Source: a virus. From it: a stretch of 20,824 nt of DNA. A program made the position numbers and the translations under genes. The notes beneath the pieces were generated by a model. The model was not told the origin of the DNA, made no database searches, and saw only the letters and a program-made list of their open reading frames with translations. The DNA is taken from positions 1-20,824 of the IMG/VR virus record IMGVR_UViG_3300047094_003086. One strand, written 5' to 3'. Shown in pieces: positions 7,583-14,003 of this stretch (position 1 is the stretch's first letter; each line of letters starts with the position of its first letter).

Positions 7583-7636
7583 AACCTTGATCCTTTTCTG
7601 AAAAAGGTTCGTAGTTGCCTCAACACCTTTTAGGGT
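7583..7636. promoter_or_regulatory. Divergent control region: clustered ACCTTTT-like sites and TAGGGT element
   Basis: CCTTTT-CTGA-AAAAGG (7592-7607) is a perfect palindrome nested in AACCTT...AAGGTT (7583-7609); another ACCTTTT lies at 7625. TAGGGT (7631-7636) is a possible rightward -10 with a weak TTCGTA at 17 bp. The position between divergent leftward and rightward transcription units suits operators for a phage repressor. Inference. Confidence 0.35.
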
Positions 7637-7693
7637 TGGCCCACGCACTCAAGCCTTCCGGCCCCAGAACTGTTGCCCAACCAATCAGTGTCC

Positions 7694-8407
7694 ATGGCGC
7701 AGTCCAAACGTGATGCGCACGTCGACCACCACACTCAGTTCACCCAGGGAGTCAGCACCTTCTCGCTGCTCTTCACCCGGTGGATGGACACCAACGGCTG
7801 GTCCCACCCGACCATGGTGACCCTGGCCCGCGCCTGCCTTGAAGGCACCTCGTGGCTCCACAGCAGCCAAATCAGCGGCCTGCGCCACGGCAAGCTCCTC
7901 AGCCCCGGACCGCGAACCTTCATCGCCATTGAGCGGCTGAACTTCTACATCCACCGCTACGCCACCACCAAAAAGCTCCTGCCCGGCACCCCCGGCAGCA
8001 ACCTCTACGCCAAAGCCTTCGCCATCACCGAGGGCGGCAAGCCCCCACAGCTGGGTTGGTGGGTCGAAGTCTTCTGCGGTCAGCGCCAGCCCCTCGACAT
8101 CGACCTGCGCGAAACCTTCTTCACCGAAGAGCAGGCCAACCGGATCTCCGCAGCGTGGGGAGCCATGATCCGCAAGCTGATGATCCAGCAGGACATGGAC
8201 ATCATCACCGAGCTCGACCGCGTCCTCCGCGAGAAATACCCGGCCAAAGACGCCGAGCGCCTGCGCCGCACCAACGCCGTCATCCAGAACCGCGATGTCT
8301 GGAACGCTCAACAGCTGGCTAACGAACTCCCCGCAATCAGCGCCCTGAGCGCAGAACTCGGCGGCCCCAGCACCGAGAGCGATCTGATCAAAGCCCTGAA
8401 AAGCTGA
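7694..8407 (+). CDS. Cyanobacterial conserved protein with N-terminal HTH-like domain, probable regulator
   Basis: 237 residues, first gene of the rightward block. The stretch LHSSQISGLRHGKLLSPGPRTFIAIERLN (about residues 54-82) is characteristic of a family I remember from many Synechococcus and other cyanobacterial genomes and their mobile elements, usually annotated hypothetical; the SSQISGLR part looks like a helix-turn-helix recognition region. The rest is helical with GWWVEVF and a C-terminal LPAISALSAELGG. ATG 7694 is preferred over TTG 7673. The location next to the divergent control region fits a regulator of the replication block, but no binding site has been shown. The family call is from memory. 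Confidence 0.65.
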   Translation: MAQSKRDAHVDHHTQFTQGVSTFSLLFTRWMDTNGWSHPTMVTLARACLEGTSWLHSSQISGLRHGKLLSPGPRTFIAIERLNFYIHRYATTKKLLPGTPGSNLYAKAFAITEGGKPPQLGWWVEVFCGQRQPLDIDLRETFFTEEQANRISAAWGAMIRKLMIQQDMDIITELDRVLREKYPAKDAERLRRTNAVIQNRDVWNAQQLANELPAISALSAELGGPSTESDLIKALKS

Positions 8408-8408
8408 C

Positions 8409-8428
8409 GTAGCCACTACCAGTGGTGG
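8409..8428. repeat. Copy 2 of the 20-bp palindromic repeat (CCACTA..GTGGTGG type)
   Basis: Core CCACTACCAGTGGTGG; 17 of 20 bases match 4604-4623. It again starts just behind a stop codon (that of the preceding regulator gene). No T-run follows, so it is not a standard terminator. Confidence 0.55.
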
Positions 8429-8484
8429 TAACGGTCAACCAGACCCCATAGGTGCCGTTACATTGAGGGGACTGCAACAGCTCT

Positions 8485-8961
8485 GTGCCCGTCAACCGAA
8501 TTGCCCACCGCCTCGCCGCTTCGCTCTGCGGAGCGCCGGTCGATTGGCACTACATGCCACTGCTCGAAATTGAGCAGCTCACCCACCAATCACATCCCCA
8601 AGCTCGCCTTGTTGTCGAAGACGACCAAGGCGGCCAGATGTACACGCTGCTGTGCTCGGGCGCTGATCTTGCTGCGCTGAAGCCTTACATCCAGCAACTC
8701 GCTGACTGCACCGCAGATCCGTTCGAGAACGAGATTCCGCTGCTGCCAGTGACTTTCGACGACAGCGGCCGCCCCCAGTTCTGCGCCGCCGGCGCCGCCC
8801 ACGATTTCCCCGAGATCGTCCCCTCCCGCCGTCTCAAAACCACGGTCAACCTGCCCTCCGAGCTCGCCGACCAAATCCGTACAACCGCCAAATCGCTTGG
8901 CTTCACAAGTGGCGAGCTCGTTCTCACCGCGATTCTCAAACAATCGTCCAAATCCGGTTGA
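8485..8961 (+). CDS. Protein with C-terminal ribbon-helix-helix-like domain
   Basis: 158 residues from GTG 8485. The first two thirds are unrecognised. The end (about 117-152, LKTTVNLPSELADQIRTTAK then TSGELVLTAILKQ) has the strand, helix, helix layout of CopG/Arc-type DNA-binding domains. Its TGA stop is embedded in the TTGACG -35 of the next gene, so that gene can be transcribed independently. GAGGGG lies about 18 bases before the GTG, rather far for a ribosome site. Likely a regulator; targets unknown. Confidence 0.55.
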   Translation: MPVNRIAHRLAASLCGAPVDWHYMPLLEIEQLTHQSHPQARLVVEDDQGGQMYTLLCSGADLAALKPYIQQLADCTADPFENEIPLLPVTFDDSGRPQFCAAGAAHDFPEIVPSRRLKTTVNLPSELADQIRTTAKSLGFTSGELVLTAILKQSSKSG

Positions 8962-8986
8962 CGCATTAGGCCAACCTGTCTAGGCT
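8958..8986 (+). promoter_or_regulatory. Sigma-70-type promoter TTGACG-17-TAGGCT
   Basis: TTGACG (8958-8963), a 17-bp spacer and TAGGCT (8981-8986) upstream of the GTG at 9008. Transcription would start near 8993, giving a leader of about 15 bases. It is one of the two best promoter matches in the window and would drive the small RHH gene and the ssDNA-binding protein gene up to the terminator at 9758. Confidence 0.65.
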
Positions 8987-9007
8987 GACATCAGTCGACG
9001 TTTTGGA

Positions 9008-9202
9008 GTGAGCACCAAGCACCGCCTCTACGGCGAGCTCAAGCGCAAACGGCATCTGTATCTCACAGATACCGCCCACACCCACCTCATCGATCTGGCA
9101 CACGGCTCCGGCTCATCTCCCTCCGAGGTCTGCGAGCAGATCATTCGGAATCACGCCTCCGCCACCGCCATCCCTGTCACCTCGGCATCTGAAGCCTCAT
9201 GA
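9008..9202 (+). CDS. Small ribbon-helix-helix protein (64 aa)
   Basis: 64 residues from GTG 9008. A basic N-terminus (LYGELKRKRHLYL) is followed by DTAHTHLIDLAHGSGSSPSE and VCEQIIRN, matching the beta-strand, helix A, turn, helix B plan of CopG-like repressors. The start is only about 15 bases from the predicted transcription start. The stop overlaps the next ATG (ATGA at 9199), so it is probably translated coupled with the SSB candidate. Could be an autoregulator of this two-gene unit. Confidence 0.6.
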   Translation: MSTKHRLYGELKRKRHLYLTDTAHTHLIDLAHGSGSSPSEVCEQIIRNHASATAIPVTSASEAS

Positions 9203-9738
9203 CATCCACGTTCCTTTCCGCTGGCGTAATCGACGAGATCGCCAACGAATCCAGTAGCTCTGGCCGCTACATCAACCCCTCCAAGCTGACCGGCGAAAAG
9301 CGCTTGCGCTTCTTCGGCGAAGGCATCACGGGCTACAGCGGCTGGACCCTCGACAAAAAACCAATTCGCTGGGAATCCAAGCCCACCGAACTTCCCGCCG
9401 ACCTGGCCCCCGACCTGAGCGGCAAACTCTCGGTCAAGCGTTTCCTGGCTGGCCTGGTCTACGACTACGAGGCCGGTGAATTCAAGATCTTGGAGATCAC
9501 TCAGCGCACGCTGATGGACCAACTCTTCAAGTTCATGAAGGACGAGGACTACGGCGACCCGACCACCTACGACATCAAGATCAGCAAGACCGGCGAAGGT
9601 AAGGAGACCGAGTACACGCTCGTCGCCGCACCGCCCAAGCCCGTCACCAAGGACATCTCCGAGTCCTTTGAAAAGGTGTCGTGCAACCTGAAGGCTCTGT
9701 TCGACGGAGACGACCCTTGGGCTGAAGCTTCAGCCTGA
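9199..9738 (+). CDS. Probable phage-type single-stranded DNA-binding protein
   Basis: 179 residues. The layout resembles phage SSBs: an N-terminal YINPSKLTGEKRLRFFGEGI stretch, aromatic-rich strands (GYSGWTLDKKPIRWES), a core with KRFLAGLVYDYEAGEF and TLMDQLFKF, and an acidic end (FDGDDPWAEASA). Acidic tails with a final aromatic are used by SSBs to recruit replication partners. Context supports this: it stands alone between its promoter with a short RHH gene and a strong terminator, in an element with its own polymerase, primase and nuclease. I recognise the style rather than a definite family member. Confidence 0.6.
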   Translation: MTSTFLSAGVIDEIANESSSSGRYINPSKLTGEKRLRFFGEGITGYSGWTLDKKPIRWESKPTELPADLAPDLSGKLSVKRFLAGLVYDYEAGEFKILEITQRTLMDQLFKFMKDEDYGDPTTYDIKISKTGEGKETEYTLVAAPPKPVTKDISESFEKVSCNLKALFDGDDPWAEASA

Positions 9739-9757
9739 TTTATCCAGTTCCTGAACG

Positions 9758-9781
9758 GGGTGGGCCCCAACCCACCCTTTT
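9758..9781 (+). terminator. Rho-independent terminator after the ssDNA-binding protein gene
   Basis: GGGTGGG (9758-9764), 6-base loop, CCCACCC (9771-9777), then TTTT and a T-rich stretch. Perfect 7-bp GC stem, 19 bases after the stop codon. Confidence 0.8.
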
Positions 9782-9809
9782 CGTTACTGTTGAATAAATC
9801 TTTTCACCC

Positions 9810-10064
9810 ATGTCCGCCAACCAGCCTCCTCTCCTGCACGTCTACGCACGAAATGTCGAGCACTGTGCGTTCAAACGCGGGTGGTCCATGGCAAAGCTGG
9901 CCCACGAACTGGGCGTCTCCCACAACACCCTCAACCGCATCCGCTTCGGCCGTAGCCGCTACCTCGACCCCGAGGTCTTCACCGCGCTGCTGGAGCTGTT
10001 CGGCTGTGAACCCAACGAACTCCTCCTCCCCCAGCCCGGCATTGACTACGCCAAACCTGACTGA
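9810..10064 (+). CDS. Cro/C1-type (XRE) helix-turn-helix protein
   Basis: 84 residues with an XRE fold: KRGWSMAKLAHELGVSHNTLNRIRFGR (about 22-48) is a clear helix-turn-helix, followed by DPEVFTALLELFGCEPNELL, the usual closing helices of this family. ATG at 9810 follows CACCC with no Shine-Dalgarno. It lies behind the terminator at 9758 and overlaps the start of the nuclease gene by about 23 bases if TTG 10042 is used. Probably a repressor or regulator of the downstream metabolic block. Confidence 0.8.
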   Translation: MSANQPPLLHVYARNVEHCAFKRGWSMAKLAHELGVSHNTLNRIRFGRSRYLDPEVFTALLELFGCEPNELLLPQPGIDYAKPD

Positions 10065-10749
10065 ACGTCTCCGGGCTCTCCCTCGCTACGAGCCCGTCCG
10101 CAGCCACGACGGCGACGAGCGCTTGTACAGCACCCCCGTCGGCGCCTGCCCCTCCGTCACCACGATCCTCTCGGGCTCCCGCGACCAATCCGGCCTCGAA
10201 GCCTGGCGTGAATCCGTCGGCCCCGAGCGCGCCGACTTCATCAGCTCCCTGGCCAGCCACCGCGGCACCAAGCACCACGAGGCGATCGAACTCTTCCTCG
10301 CCGACGGTGTCGAACCCACCTTCGACTTCCTCCAAACCCCTTACTGGAAGTCCAGCCGCCCCTTCCTGGACACGGTCGACAAGCCCCTTCTGATGGAAGG
10401 CGCGATCTGGCACCCGGACGGCTTCGCCGGCACGCTCGACTGCATCGCCTACCTCTCCGAGGACGGCCTCCAACCGACCTTGCTCGACTGGAAAACAGCC
10501 GACGCCCTGCGCAAGCCGGACAAGATCTACGAGTACTCGCTGCAATGCGCCGCGTACACCGCCGCAGCGAACCACGTCTACGGCCACCTGGGCCTCCACA
10601 TCACCCAAGCCAAGATCGTCATCGCCATCGCGGACTCCCCTCCGCAGATCGAGACCCTTGACGCCCGCTCCCTCGAGCAGCTCTACAAGCACTTCCTCGC
10701 CCGCCTGAAGCGCTTCACCTTCAGCCGAGCCCGGAGGTCAAAACGATGA
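10042..10749 (+). CDS. RecB-family PD-(D/E)XK nuclease (MGME1/Cas4-like phage exonuclease)
   Basis: About 235 residues. The RecB-type nuclease motifs are in order: His in GTKHHEAIELFL (H78/H79), D133 in GTLDCIA, the D149-W-K151 pair in LLDWKTA, and Q168xxxY172 in YSLQCAAYTAA. These predict a metal-dependent single-strand-preferring exonuclease, used by phages for recombination, end processing or host DNA breakdown. No zinc/iron-sulfur Cys cluster is visible, so MGME1-like is a better fit than Cas4. The start is uncertain: TTG 10042 gives MTTPNLTERL, GTG 10006 a slightly longer form; everything further upstream is the frame shadow of the HTH gene. Overlaps the next gene by ATGA. Confidence 0.8.
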   Translation: MTTPNLTERLRALPRYEPVRSHDGDERLYSTPVGACPSVTTILSGSRDQSGLEAWRESVGPERADFISSLASHRGTKHHEAIELFLADGVEPTFDFLQTPYWKSSRPFLDTVDKPLLMEGAIWHPDGFAGTLDCIAYLSEDGLQPTLLDWKTADALRKPDKIYEYSLQCAAYTAAANHVYGHLGLHITQAKIVIAIADSPPQIETLDARSLEQLYKHFLARLKRFTFSRARRSKR

Positions 10750-11141
10750 AGCGCGAACAAAACAAAGTCGAGGAATACCTGAGTTCCGCCATCGCCGGCT
10801 CTCTCATCGGCCAAATCGCCAGCCGCCGCGAGCTCAGCTTCTACACGCTGCTGGGCCCCAGTTTTGACGGCGACTCCCCCGAACTCCGCGCCCTCAGCGA
10901 CGAACTCACCGAGCTCGGCATCAACCCCGACCTCCTCGCCAACCACGCCCTCTCCAGCCTGGTCGCCCTCTTCGTCGAAGAGAGCAACGCCAACTTGATC
11001 GTCTGCCAATACACCTCGCTCCTCTGGTCAATCCTCGGCGACCCCAAAAACGGGGGCAAACCCCCCGAGATCTACCGCAAAGCCGGCGTCGCAATGCACC
11101 TCGCCCTCCTCGGAATTCTCGACCCCTCCTTCCCCGAGTAA
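10746..11141 (+). CDS. Hypothetical protein (131 aa)
   Basis: Unrecognised, mostly helical protein with a polar N-terminus (MKREQNKVEEYLSSAIAG) and a more hydrophobic C-terminal half (YTSLLWSILGDP, MHLALLGILDP). No signal peptide or clear membrane helix. Its ATG overlaps the stop of the nuclease gene (ATGA), and the dNMP kinase gene follows after seven bases, so it is in the same operon. Tight coupling to the nuclease suggests, without proof, a partner of it. Confidence 0.6.
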   Translation: MKREQNKVEEYLSSAIAGSLIGQIASRRELSFYTLLGPSFDGDSPELRALSDELTELGINPDLLANHALSSLVALFVEESNANLIVCQYTSLLWSILGDPKNGGKPPEIYRKAGVAMHLALLGILDPSFPE

Positions 11142-11148
11142 CCCAGTC

Positions 11149-11724
11149 ATGCGCACCCCACCCCGCCTGATCGGCCTCTACAGCCCGGCCCCCCGCTCCG
11201 GCAAAACCACCATCGCCCGCTACCTCATCGACGCGGGCTACGAAACCATCTCCTTCGCCCACCCCATCAAGCGCATGGCCACGGTCCTGCTGATGGAACT
11301 CGGCCACGACCTCGACACCATCAACCGCCTCCTCGAGTACGGCAAAAGCGACACCATCCCCGGCATCAAAACCAACCTCCGCCACATCCTCCAAACCCTC
11401 GGCACGGAGTGGGGCCGCGATTGCATCCACCCCGAGCTCTGGCTGATGTGCTGGGAGCACGCCGCCACCCGCCAACTCAACAACGGCTTCAACGTCGTCT
11501 GCGACGACATCCGCTACCCCAACGAAGCCGCCCTAATCCGCCGTCTCGGCGGCGAAATCTGGTGCGTCACCCGCCCCGCCACCGAGCGCGGCACCACGCA
11601 TTCCTCCGAGGGCAGCCTCGACAACTACCCCTTATTCGACCGCCGCATCCTCAACGACGGCACGTTGCTCAACCTCTACGAACGCATCCAACAAATCCTG
11701 TCCCCCCAATCCATCGCCGCCTAA
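11149..11724 (+). CDS. Phage-type deoxynucleoside monophosphate kinase
   Basis: 191 residues. P-loop kinase of the dNMP kinase type: nucleotide-binding loop SPAPRSGKTTIARYLI (about 11-26), FAHPIKRMA, LRHILQTLGTEWGRD as in phage dNMP kinases, and VVCDDIRYPNEAALIRRLGG, the conserved strand with the DDxRxxxE region. Such enzymes phosphorylate dGMP, dTMP or modified dNMPs to diphosphates for phage DNA synthesis. The Walker A loop has Pro where Gly/Ala is usual at its first position, a mild oddity. It precedes thyX in the same operon, so dTMP is a likely substrate. The substrate range cannot be read from sequence. Confidence 0.8.
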   Translation: MRTPPRLIGLYSPAPRSGKTTIARYLIDAGYETISFAHPIKRMATVLLMELGHDLDTINRLLEYGKSDTIPGIKTNLRHILQTLGTEWGRDCIHPELWLMCWEHAATRQLNNGFNVVCDDIRYPNEAALIRRLGGEIWCVTRPATERGTTHSSEGSLDNYPLFDRRILNDGTLLNLYERIQQILSPQSIAA

Positions 11725-11726
11725 CC

Positions 11727-11972
11727 ATGCCCCCCATCCCAACCAAACCCGTCCCCCTGGCCCCCGAGCCCGGCGACCTGCGCACCTACCCCTGGCGCTT
11801 CCAACTCGGCGAGACCGCTTACGTCAAGGGCTGGCCGCTGGACAGCACCTTCACGGTTGTCGGCGGCGAACTCTGGCTGGGCTTCCCCCACCTCCAACTC
11901 GTCGACCCCGCCGGAAAGCTCTGGCGCATCCCGCAGCTGCACTGCTCCTCCAAACCGATCACGTACCGCTAG
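11727..11972 (+). CDS. Small hypothetical protein (81 aa), beta-rich
   Basis: 81 residues from ATG 11727, two bases after the kinase stop. Aromatic and beta-strand-rich sequence (LRTYPWRFQLGETAYVKGW, ELWLGFPHLQLVDPAGKLW) suggests a small SH3-like barrel, of a kind seen in phage accessory proteins; no specific family is recognised. The longer open frame upstream is only the shadow of the kinase gene. thyX follows within four bases of the stop. Confidence 0.6.
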   Translation: MPPIPTKPVPLAPEPGDLRTYPWRFQLGETAYVKGWPLDSTFTVVGGELWLGFPHLQLVDPAGKLWRIPQLHCSSKPITYR

Positions 11973-11976
11973 TCCC

Positions 11977-12702
11977 GTGGCCATCGACCCCCACTTCCGC
12001 GTCGAAGTCCTCGCCCGCACCGAGCACCCCCAGACCCTGTGCTGGTGGGCCATGCACCAGGACTACTCCGAGAAATTCGTCTTCGACGAAGAACCCCCCA
12101 GCGAATCCGAAGCCGGCCGCCTGATCATCAAGCACCTCCTCGCTGGCGAGCGCGGCCACTACGGCCCGCTGGAACACCCGGCCATCACCTTCAACGTCGG
12201 GGGCTTCCCCCACTCGGTGATGCAACAGGCCCGCACTCACCGCGTCGGCGTCAGCTTCGACGTCCAATCCGGCCGCTACACCGGCAAACGCATCTTGGAT
12301 GTCTGCACCGGCGCCCGCGACGTCGAAGAAGTCTTCTACCTCCGCCCCGTCGGCACCTATCGCGACCGCCAAGGCAAGCAGTACGACTACACCGAGGACG
12401 CCCGCATCGTCCACCGCATCATCTGCATCGACTCCGCCGGCCGCTTCAAGCTCGCCCTCGAGGACGGTTTCAGCGAAGAACACGCCCGGGACATCATCCC
12501 CTACGCCATTCGCCAGGACTTCGTCGTCTCCTTCAACCTCCGCTCCTTACTCCACTTCATGGATCTGCGAGCCAAACGCGACGCGCAACTCGAGATCCAA
12601 CAGCTATGCGACCTCCTGTGGCCCCACCTCGAAAGTTGGGCCCCCGAGATCGCCAGCTGGTACGCCACCTCGCGTCTCCACAAAGCCCGCCTCGCACCTT
12701 AA
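11977..12702 (+). CDS. thyX: Flavin-dependent thymidylate synthase ThyX
   Basis: Makes dTMP from dUMP with methylene-tetrahydrofolate and FAD. 241 residues from GTG 11977. The ThyX signature is present as RTHRVGVSFDVQSGRY (R86, H88, R89, S93, S98, R100, Y101); Asp replaces the usual Asn after SF, as I remember for cyanobacterial members. Substrate and FAD regions upstream (ERGHYGPLEHPAITFNVGG) and downstream (LRSLLHFMDLR with a helical C-terminus) are intact, so the enzyme looks functional. Upstream dNMP kinase could carry dTMP onward. Its last nine codons including the stop are duplicated 330 bases downstream, see the repeat entries. Upstream in-frame sequence from 11857 is shadow of the previous gene. 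Confidence 0.92.
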   Translation: MAIDPHFRVEVLARTEHPQTLCWWAMHQDYSEKFVFDEEPPSESEAGRLIIKHLLAGERGHYGPLEHPAITFNVGGFPHSVMQQARTHRVGVSFDVQSGRYTGKRILDVCTGARDVEEVFYLRPVGTYRDRQGKQYDYTEDARIVHRIICIDSAGRFKLALEDGFSEEHARDIIPYAIRQDFVVSFNLRSLLHFMDLRAKRDAQLEIQQLCDLLWPHLESWAPEIASWYATSRLHKARLAP

Positions 12703-12715
12703 CTCAGTGAAAACA
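12676..12715 (+). repeat. Direct repeat, copy 1: thyX tail plus next start codon
   Basis: CTCCACAAAGCCCGCCTCGC (12676-12695) is identical to 13008-13027; similarity continues over the stop codon to (G/A)TGAAAACA, the start of the next gene. Copy 1 is the real end of thyX. Confidence 0.85.
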
Positions 12716-12973
12716 CCCAGTACTTTTTTCAAGCCCGGTGAGCTCCACTGCGAATCTTGCGAGTGGTATGAGTCCACACAGTACGAAGACATAACCCTGC
12801 GCTTCGGCCAGTGTCGACGTCACTCACCTACTACATCGGGCTTCGCCCAGGTATCAAACAAAGATTGGTGCGGTGATCACAGCCTACAAGCGGAATGGTT
12901 CATAAGCGATGCAGGCAAAAAACAAGCAGAAATAACAATAAGAGAGCTCAGAGCCGAAGGCGTGATTCCTTAG
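12707..12973 (+). CDS. Small four-cysteine, probably metal-binding protein (88 aa)
   Basis: 88 residues from GTG 12707, four bases after thyX. Cysteines at C15-x2-C18, C36 (GQCRRHSP) and C55 (NKDWCGDH) follow a pattern, CxxC...GQCRRxxP...WCGxx, that I remember from many small phage and bacterial proteins of unknown function, probably binding zinc. Base composition is clearly lower in GC than thyX, and the gene is bracketed by the two copies of the thyX-tail repeat, so it looks like a recently acquired cassette. The C-terminus is charged (GKKQAEITIRELRAEG). Confidence 0.65.
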   Translation: MKTPSTFFKPGELHCESCEWYESTQYEDITLRFGQCRRHSPTTSGFAQVSNKDWCGDHSLQAEWFISDAGKKQAEITIRELRAEGVIP

Positions 12974-12977
12974 CCCC

Positions 12978-13034
12978 ATGAGCCCTCCTCCTCCTCATCG
13001 CTATCCGCTCCACAAAGCCCGCCTCGCTCCCTAA
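12978..13034 (+). pseudogene. Remnant thyX C-terminus (duplicated tail)
   Basis: An 18-codon frame whose last nine codons, encoding LHKARLAP and stop, reproduce the end of ThyX in the same frame. The part before it (MSPPPPHRYP) is unlike ThyX. Probably a scar of recombination, although a translated short leader for the next gene cannot be excluded. Confidence 0.55.
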
Positions 13035-13046
13035 ACAATGAAAACA
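13008..13046 (+). repeat. Direct repeat, copy 2: thyX tail plus next start codon
   Basis: Second copy of the 20-bp exact repeat, ending at the ATGAAAACA start of the 201-residue gene. The distance between copies is 332 bp. Confidence 0.85.
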
Positions 13047-13643
13047 TTACTTGATGTTGTAAACGACCCTAAGTTCAAGGGCTTAGCACCGATCTATCAT
13101 CATCTCATGAGAGAAATAGCGACTGTACTAATCGAACAGCGCTTAGGCGAGATACAAGAAGCACAAGAAGAGCTCATACGTCTTCACATAGCGCAGCTGA
13201 TAGGGGACCCTCTTGAACAGCGCGCAGCAATTAAGCGCATGATGATTGAAGCCCTGCACAGTCGTAAAGCAGGCAAACTGATGCGTGCTTACGCTCGGGA
13301 GGCTATAGAGCACGCAAAATCGCAAGAACAGCTAACGGAGGAACTAGCTGAGCCTGCAATAGCAAAGCCCGCATATCACAGCAGCCCCGAGATACGAAAA
13401 CTAATAACAGACAATATCAAAGCTATTAGAGAATACTTTGGCGAACGTGAAGTAACTTTCGCCACTATTTGCGACCATCTTCAGCAGTACACGACTCTAA
13501 AAGAAGGAGACAGACAAACCCAACAAGCCGGAACACGATGGTCCCAACAAGTTTCAAATGCATTAAACTCTAGGTATTGGAAAGAGTGCCCAATAGTTTC
13601 AAGTGGCGTCCGTGGCCGTTACGTCATAAAACCTGCGGAATGA
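13038..13643 (+). CDS. Low-GC hypothetical protein, possible C-terminal winged-helix
   Basis: 201 residues from ATG 13038. The N-terminal half is highly helical (LIEQRLGEIQEAQEELIRLHI, then REAIEHAKSQEQLTEELAEP, coiled-coil-like). The C-terminal part (REYFGEREVTFATICDHLQQ, then NALNSRYWKECPIVSSGVRG and RYVIKPAE) has the look of a winged-helix domain. The gene is strikingly poorer in GC than its neighbours and uses codons such as AAA, ATA and AGA they avoid, so it was probably acquired from elsewhere. It begins with MKT like the gene at 12707, both directly after a copy of the thyX tail. Its stop overlaps the next ATG (ATGA). Function unknown. Confidence 0.65.
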   Translation: MKTLLDVVNDPKFKGLAPIYHHLMREIATVLIEQRLGEIQEAQEELIRLHIAQLIGDPLEQRAAIKRMMIEALHSRKAGKLMRAYAREAIEHAKSQEQLTEELAEPAIAKPAYHSSPEIRKLITDNIKAIREYFGEREVTFATICDHLQQYTTLKEGDRQTQQAGTRWSQQVSNALNSRYWKECPIVSSGVRGRYVIKPAE

Positions 13644-13993
13644 CCCACCTTTCCCCCCTCCTCATCACCATCCGCACCACCGAGGACGGCTACTACCGCT
13701 GGGAACTGCACGACGGCCCTGACGCCGCCTTCACCTACTCAGGCTGCGCGCCGCTCCTCGAGCGCTGCTTCGAAGACATCCTCCGAGCCCAGTGGACCCT
13801 CGCCGACCACCTCACAGCTGACCCGGACCCCGAGACCGACTGGCTGCCGGACCCACCCACGCACCAGACGCCCATCCCCGAGGTCCATCCGGCCGCTGGC
13901 ACTGCGCTCCCCGCTCAGCAGGACATCCCAGCCAGCCACCATCCAATGCAACCTTCATCTTCTATTTACCCTCACCCATCCAGTTCTGGTTGA
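13640..13993 (+). CDS. Hypothetical protein with disordered Pro-rich tail (117 aa)
   Basis: 117 residues from ATG 13640. The first half is globular and aromatic ([39 protein letters not shown]); from about residue 60 it is Pro/Asp/His-rich and likely disordered. The overlap ATGA with the low-GC gene upstream links their translation, although this gene has returned to the local high GC. The TGA stop lies within a TTGACA, but no -10 follows at the right distance. Unrecognised. Confidence 0.5.
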   Translation: MTHLSPLLITIRTTEDGYYRWELHDGPDAAFTYSGCAPLLERCFEDILRAQWTLADHLTADPDPETDWLPDPPTHQTPIPEVHPAAGTALPAQQDIPASHHPMQPSSSIYPHPSSSG

Positions 13994-14003
13994 CAATCGG
14001 GCG

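Noticed and set aside
5799-7601. 600-residue plus-strand open frame
   Set aside because: Shadow of the primase-helicase gene, whose minus-strand frame has clear domains; the plus frame is Arg/Leu/His-rich with no motif.
7685-8416. 243-residue minus-strand open frame
   Set aside because: Exact shadow of the cyanobacterial HTH-family gene, rich in Gly/Ala/Val/Asp as expected for the complementary frame.
9810-10041. Longer nuclease start at 9760
   Set aside because: The part before 10042 is Ser/Thr/Pro-rich and is the other frame of the XRE gene; the nuclease fold starts after it.
12676-13046. CRISPR or short tandem repeat array
   Set aside because: Only two copies, 332 bp apart, with coding sequence between; a duplication of the thyX tail explains them.
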